A stretch of DNA of 7,218 bases from CAYMLQ01 sp964390795. GTDB lineage: Bacteria > Verrucomicrobiota > Kiritimatiellia > RFP12 > UBA1067. The translations under genes and the position numbers were made by a program. The stretch is taken from contig CAYMLQ010000316.1 of NCBI GenBank assembly GCA_964390795.1, positions 1-7,218 on the forward strand. The letters are read 5' to 3'. Shown in pieces: positions 1-7,218 of this stretch. Under the pieces are notes generated by a model. The model searched no databases, was not told where the DNA came from, and worked only from the letters and a program-made list of their open reading frames with translations. The number at the start of each line of letters is the position of its first letter. Within the stretch, counting starts at the first letter, position 1.

Positions 1-3000
1 AGTTCGATTCGAGCGACATCATGTGGGTCTACATGGACCGCCGCCGCCGCCGCCGCAAGTTCTATGCGACCACCTTCCTGCGGGCGCTCGGATATGGCGC
101 GGACGAGGACATCCTGAAGCTTTTCTACACGTTCAAGCATCTCGCCGTCAAGAAGGCCCACACGGCAGATGAACTCGAAATGTGCGTGATGAAGGACGAC
201 CTGATCGACGTCGAGTCGCAGGCCGTTCTCGCGCGCCGCTATGATCCGGTGACTCCCGCGCTGCTGGAGCAGATCGCCACCGCCGGCTTTGATAAGATCG
301 AAGTCGTCGATGTGTCGGTCGACGAGGGCGTGCTGATCAAGACGTTGCGTGAAGACGCGAAGTCGGGCATCCACTCGGAAGAGGACGCGCTGAAGGACAT
401 CTACAAGCGCCTGCGCCCCGGCGACCCCGCCACGCCTTCGAACGCCAAGACGCTGCTCAAGCGGCTGTTCTTCGAGCCCCGCCGCTATGACCTCGGCAAA
501 GTCGGACGCCACAAGATCAACCAGAAGCTGGGCTTGGCCGGCAAGGTCTCCGAAGACCTGCGCACGCTGCACGAGAGCGGCGTCGATGTGATCGAGGCCA
601 TCCGCCTGCTGCTGCGCATTTACGTCGGCAAAGACCAGGTGGACGATATCGATCATCTCGGCAGCCGCCGCATCCGTACGGCTGGCGAACTGCTCGAGAA
701 CCAGTGCCGCGTGGGCCTGGCCCGCACCGAGCGCCTGATCCGCGAGCGCATGACGCTGTTCGATCCCGCGAGCGGCGTGCTTTCGCCGGCCCGCCTGGTG
801 AACAGCAAGTCGCTGTCGGCCGTGGTTCAGGACTTTTTCGGCCGCAGCCAGTTGAGCCAGTTTATGGATCAGACCAACCCGCTGAGCGGCCTGGCGCACA
901 AGCGCCGCCTCTCCGCCTTGGGCCCAGGCGGTCTGAGCCGTGAGCGCGCCGGTTTCGAAGTCCGCGACGTACACCCTTCGCACTACGGCCGCATCTGCCC
1001 GATTGAGACGCCTGAAGGTCCGAACATCGGACTGATCTCGTCGCTCGGCATCTATGCGCGTATCAACGAGTACGGCTTCATCGAGAGCCCGTACCGCGTG
1101 GTCCGCAACGGCAAGGTGTCGAACGAAGTGCAGTACATGTCGGCCGACCTCGAAGAGAACTTCGTGATCGCGCAGGCTAACTCTGACCTGAAGCCGGACG
1201 GGAGCTTCTCCGCCGAGCGCGTCACCTGCCGGTACAAGACCGAGTTCGAAGACGTGGAGCGCAACCGCGTTCAGTACATGGACGTTTCGCCGATGCAGGT
1301 GGTCTCCATCGCTGCCGGCCTGATTCCGTTCCTGGAGCACGACGACGCCAACCGCGCCTTGATGGGCGCGAACATGATGCGTCAGGCGGTGCCGCTGCTG
1401 AGAGCCGAACGCCCGTACGTGGCGACCGGACTCGAGCTGCGTGCGGCGTCGGACTCGTGTGTCACGGTGCTCGCCGAGGGCGACGGTGTCGTGGCCTATG
1501 TTTCCGCGATCGAAATCATCGTGACGCCGGACGGCAAGATGCCCACTGGCAAAGCGAAGAAGAGCGAGAAGTCTAAGGGCATTTACCGCTATCCCCTCCA
1601 GAAGTTCCGCCGCTGTAATGCGGGCACGTGCTTCAACCAGAAGCCGATCGTCAAGACCGGCCAGGCGGTTAAGAAGGGCGACGTGCTGGCCGACGGACCT
1701 GCGACGCAACAGGGTGAACTGGCGCTGGGCAAGAATCTGCTCGTGGCCTTCATGCCGTGGACCGGTTATAACTTCGAAGACGCCATCTTGGTGAGCGAGC
1801 GGGTGGTGCGCGACGACGTGTTCACCTCGATTCACATTCAGGACTTCGAAGTCGGCGCCCGCGACACCAAACTGGGGCCGGAAGAGATCACGCGCGACAT
1901 TCCGAATGTCGGCGAGGATGCGCTCAAGAATCTCGGCACGGACGGCGTGGTGCGCGTGGGCGCGGAAGTGCGTCCGGGCGACATTCTGGTCGGCAAAATC
2001 ACGCCGAAGAGCGAGACCGAACTGGCGCCGGAAGAGCGCCTGTTGCGCGCGATCTTCGGCGAGAAGGCCGCGGATGTGCGCGACACCTCGCTGACGGTTC
2101 CGAGCGGCGTGTACGGCATCGTGATGGACGTCAAGGTCACCTCGCAGCAGGAGGCCCGCCGTCCGTTCCTTTCGCTTGCGGCCTCGCCGGAAGACAAGAA
2201 GGAGATTCGCGACGTCGAGGATGAGCGCAAGAAGAAGCAGGGGGCTTTGGAAGAGGAGCTGACGACTTCGCTGAGCAACATCCTGTTGGGAGAGAAGATC
2301 CCGCTGGACGTGCTGGACGTGAACTCGGGCGAGATCATCATCCCCGCCAACCGCAAGATCACCAAGACGCTGCTGGCCAAGCTGGCCAAGGCGCATGACC
2401 ACATCCAGATCGAGAACAGCCCGGTGCAGCAGAAGATCGAGGAGATCATCAACGGGTTCCGTCCGAAATTCACGGAGATCACCGAGCAGGGCGTCAGCGA
2501 CTTTGGCGCCGAGCTGGACGGGATCATCGACGAGGGCGGCGTGATCAAGCAGGTGCGCGTCTACATCGCCGAGAAGAAAAACCTCTCGGTGGGTGACAAG
2601 CTGGCCGGCCGTCACGGTAACAAGGGCGTGGTCGCGAAGATCGTGCCGGACTGCGACATTCCGTTCCTGCCGGACGGGACGCCGGTCGATATCGTGCTGA
2701 ACCCCCTCGGCGTGCCTTCGCGCATGAACTTGGGGCAGTTGTTCGAGACCTATCTCGGGGTGGCCTGCAAAGTGCTCGGCTTTCACGCGGCGACGCCGGT
2801 GTTCGACGGCGCGAGCGAGGACGAGGTCGACCAGTATTTGCGCCAGGCGCGCAAAGCTCAGGAGAAAGAGACCGGTGGCCATGCGTGGCTGTGCGAAGAC
2901 GGGAAGACCGTGCTCTACGATGGACGCACGGGCGATCCGTTCGATCAGCGCGTGGTGGTCGGCCAGATCTACATGCTGAAGCTGCACCACTTGGTGACCG

Positions 3001-3344
3001 ACAAGATCCATGCGCGCGCCACGGGACCCTACTCGCTGGTGACGCAGCAACCGCTGGGCGGCAAAGCCCAATACGGCGGTCAGCGTATGGGCGAAATGGA
3101 GGTCTGGGCGCTCGAGGCCTACGGCGTGGCCTACGCGCTACAGGAGTTGCTGACCGTCAAGTCCGACGATGTCAGCGGCCGTACTCGGATTTACGAGGCG
3201 ATCGTGAAAGGACAGAACACGTTGGACGCCGGTATGCCGGAGTCGTTCTCGGTGCTGATGCACGAGTTGCGCGGTCTGTGTCTGGATATGAAACTGCTCG
3301 GCGGTGAGACGGCGCAGCCGATTGCCGATTTCGCGAGAATCTAA
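1..3344 (+). CDS. rpoB: DNA-directed RNA polymerase subunit beta, 5'-truncated by the window edge
   Basis: Beta forms one side of the RNA polymerase active-site cleft, with the rifampicin pocket, flap and part of the clamp. The frame is open from base 3, and its first residues (FDSSDI) already align with the beta lobe of E. coli RpoB near residue 190. The real start therefore lies upstream, and the ATG at 21 is an internal methionine. Seen in order: DRRRRRRK at 36-59, the rifampicin region SQLSQFMDQ at 846-872, ETPEGPNIG at 1005-1031, GYNFEDAILVSERVV from 1764 (E813/D814 equivalents at 1776-1781), flap tip LLRAIFGE at 2040-2063, a betai9-type insert, GDKLAGRHGNKG at 2592-2627 with both active-site lysines, LNPLGVPSRMN, and a complete C-terminal clamp from TQQPLGGKAQ onward. 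It stops at TAA 3342-3344. The visible part is about 1,113 codons with no frameshift. Identity is certain; the lineage (PVC-like) is inferred from wording. Confidence 0.99.
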   Translation, partial: FDSSDIMWVYMDRRRRRRKFYATTFLRALGYGADEDILKLFYTFKHLAVKKAHTADELEMCVMKDDLIDVESQAVLARRYDPVTPALLEQIATAGFDKIEVVDVSVDEGVLIKTLREDAKSGIHSEEDALKDIYKRLRPGDPATPSNAKTLLKRLFFEPRRYDLGKVGRHKINQKLGLAGKVSEDLRTLHESGVDVIEAIRLLLRIYVGKDQVDDIDHLGSRRIRTAGELLENQCRVGLARTERLIRERMTLFDPASGVLSPARLVNSKSLSAVVQDFFGRSQLSQFMDQTNPLSGLAHKRRLSALGPGGLSRERAGFEVRDVHPSHYGRICPIETPEGPNIGLISSLGIYARINEYGFIESPYRVVRNGKVSNEVQYMSADLEENFVIAQANSDLKPDGSFSAERVTCRYKTEFEDVERNRVQYMDVSPMQVVSIAAGLIPFLEHDDANRALMGANMMRQAVPLLRAERPYVATGLELRAASDSCVTVLAEGDGVVAYVSAIEIIVTPDGKMPTGKAKKSEKSKGIYRYPLQKFRRCNAGTCFNQKPIVKTGQAVKKGDVLADGPATQQGELALGKNLLVAFMPWTGYNFEDAILVSERVVRDDVFTSIHIQDFEVGARDTKLGPEEITRDIPNVGEDALKNLGTDGVVRVGAEVRPGDILVGKITPKSETELAPEERLLRAIFGEKAADVRDTSLTVPSGVYGIVMDVKVTSQQEARRPFLSLAASPEDKKEIRDVEDERKKKQGALEEELTTSLSNILLGEKIPLDVLDVNSGEIIIPANRKITKTLLAKLAKAHDHIQIENSPVQQKIEEIINGFRPKFTEITEQGVSDFGAELDGIIDEGGVIKQVRVYIAEKKNLSVGDKLAGRHGNKGVVAKIVPDCDIPFLPDGTPVDIVLNPLGVPSRMNLGQLFETYLGVACKVLGFHAATPVFDGASEDEVDQYLRQARKAQEKETGGHAWLCEDGKTVLYDGRTGDPFDQRVVVGQIYMLKLHHLVTDKIHARATGPYSLVTQQPLGGKAQYGGQRMGEMEVWALEAYGVAYALQELLTVKSDDVSGRTRIYEAIVKGQNTLDAGMPESFSVLMHELRGLCLDMKLLGGETAQPIADFARI
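39..56 (+). repeat. (CGC)6 trinucleotide run coding six arginines in RpoB
   Basis: Six consecutive CGC codons follow the GAC at 36-38 and precede the AAG at 57-59. They give DRRRRRRK where E. coli has DRRRK. As I recall, chlamydial beta subunits also carry an extended basic stretch here, so the protein feature is probably lineage-typical. The perfect codon repetition is the only unusual part. Confidence 0.9.
135..407 (+). other. RpoB lobe segment, shortened relative to E. coli betai4/SI1
   Basis: About 91 residues lie between LKLFYTF and the conserved LRPGDPAT, where E. coli has roughly 140 in the SI1 (betai4) part of the beta lobe. The central part, RRYDPVTPALLEQI followed by GFDKIEVVDV, resembles the repeat unit that E. 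coli writes as GRRITARHIRQLE...KLIEVPV. This suggests one such unit rather than two. The comparison is by eye against remembered sequence, so the boundaries are approximate. Confidence 0.6.
840..920 (+). other. Rifampicin-resistance-determining region of RpoB, cluster I
   Basis: The segment aligns without gaps to E. coli residues 507-533. The common resistance positions carry the susceptible residue: Q513 at 858, F514 at 861, D516 at 867, S522 at 885, H526 at 897, R529 at 906, S531 at 912 and L533 at 918. Cluster II also matches E. coli, with P564 at 1011, N568 at 1023 and I572 at 1035. Differences are S508R, N518T, E523G, I524L, T525A and I530L. Several of these, such as GRSQLSQ and DQTNP, are common outside Proteobacteria. 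A rifampicin-sensitive enzyme is inferred; permeability and other factors cannot be judged. Confidence 0.93.
2139..2540 (+). other. betai9/SI2-type insertion in RpoB between flap and active site
   Basis: Between MDVKV, after the flap, and VIKQVRVYIAEKK, before the active-site lysines, lie about 134 residues. Mycobacterial beta has only a short linker here. The first half is strongly charged and probably helical (DKKEIRDVEDERKKKQ at about 2193-2240), which fits the coiled-coil character of E. coli SI2. Presence of the insert separates this polymerase from those of Firmicutes and Actinobacteria. Edges are approximate. Confidence 0.8.
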
Positions 3345-3356
3345 GGCTACGAGTCT

Positions 3357-3363
3357 GGAGGGG
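3357..3363 (+). promoter_or_regulatory. Shine-Dalgarno sequence of rpoC
   Basis: GGAGGGG ends five bases before the ATG at 3369 and is a near-perfect anti-16S match. It decides the rpoC start over the in-frame ATGs at 3393 and 3405, which lack a comparable site. The 24-base gap 3345-3368 contains only this site. There is no hairpin with a T-run and no recognisable promoter, so rpoC is most simply read from the rpoB transcript. Confidence 0.9.
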
Positions 3364-3368
3364 TCACT

Positions 3369-7218
<3,850 letters not shown>

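Noticed and set aside
21..23. ATG as the start of rpoB.
   Set aside because: The frame is open upstream to the window edge and FDSSDI before it aligns with internal RpoB sequence. About 180-200 N-terminal residues would be missing, so this is an internal Met.
840..920. Possible rifampicin-resistance or inhibitor-self-resistance allele, as in duplicated rpoB of antibiotic producers.
   Set aside because: All major resistance positions carry the susceptible residue. The changes present (for example S508R and N518T) match ordinary variation outside Proteobacteria, and the gene sits in the standard rpoB-rpoC order.
1838..2548. A 236-codon minus-strand open frame opposite rpoB.
   Set aside because: It is Ser-rich, low-complexity and antisense to the conserved flap and insert region of rpoB, with no family resemblance.
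3345..3368. Possible terminator or promoter between rpoB and rpoC.
   Set aside because: The 24 bases contain no inverted repeat with a T-run and no -35/-10 pair; only the ribosome binding site is visible.

Overview
The window is two adjacent housekeeping genes read left to right: the 3' part of rpoB (RNA polymerase beta) and most of rpoC (beta'). rpoB enters from the left edge already open and stops at 3344. A 24-base gap holds a strong Shine-Dalgarno sequence, and rpoC starts at 3369 and runs off the right edge still open. Together they fill practically the whole window. I see no RNA gene, mobile element, CRISPR array, promoter or terminator, and no stretch of 300 bases without a gene.

The organism is a bacterium with G/C-rich third codon positions. 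Both proteins carry the large insertions typical of Gram-negative-type polymerases: an insert between the flap and the active-site lysines of beta (betai9/SI2 position), and an insert in the trigger loop of beta' (SI3 position). These argue against Firmicutes and Actinobacteria. From memory, the closest wording is to chlamydial subunits: ITPKSETELAPEERLLRAIF and GEKAADV in beta, and NPETINYRTY, GPTRDWEC and VRIT(N/D)PGDT in beta'. I therefore infer a free-living or environmental member of the PVC group (for example Verrucomicrobiota, Kiritimatiellota or Lentisphaerota). I cannot name a genus.

Layout: 1-3344 is beta from about one fifth of the way in, with the rifampicin pocket (840-920 and 999-1037), the flap tip (2040-2063), the betai9-type insert (about 2139-2540), the active-site lysines (2598-2624) and the C-terminal clamp. 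3345-3368 is the intergenic gap with the ribosome binding site. 3369-7218 is beta' with the N-terminal zinc site, clamp helices, switch 2, catalytic NADFDGD, bridge helix, second zinc site, trigger loop, SI3-type insert and the start of the C-terminal region. The two products form the catalytic core of one enzyme, and the short gap without a hairpin fits one transcript.

Both reading frames look intact and all catalytic and zinc-binding residues that I could place are present. I found no undescribed system here. The findings are modest sequence peculiarities of a conserved operon.
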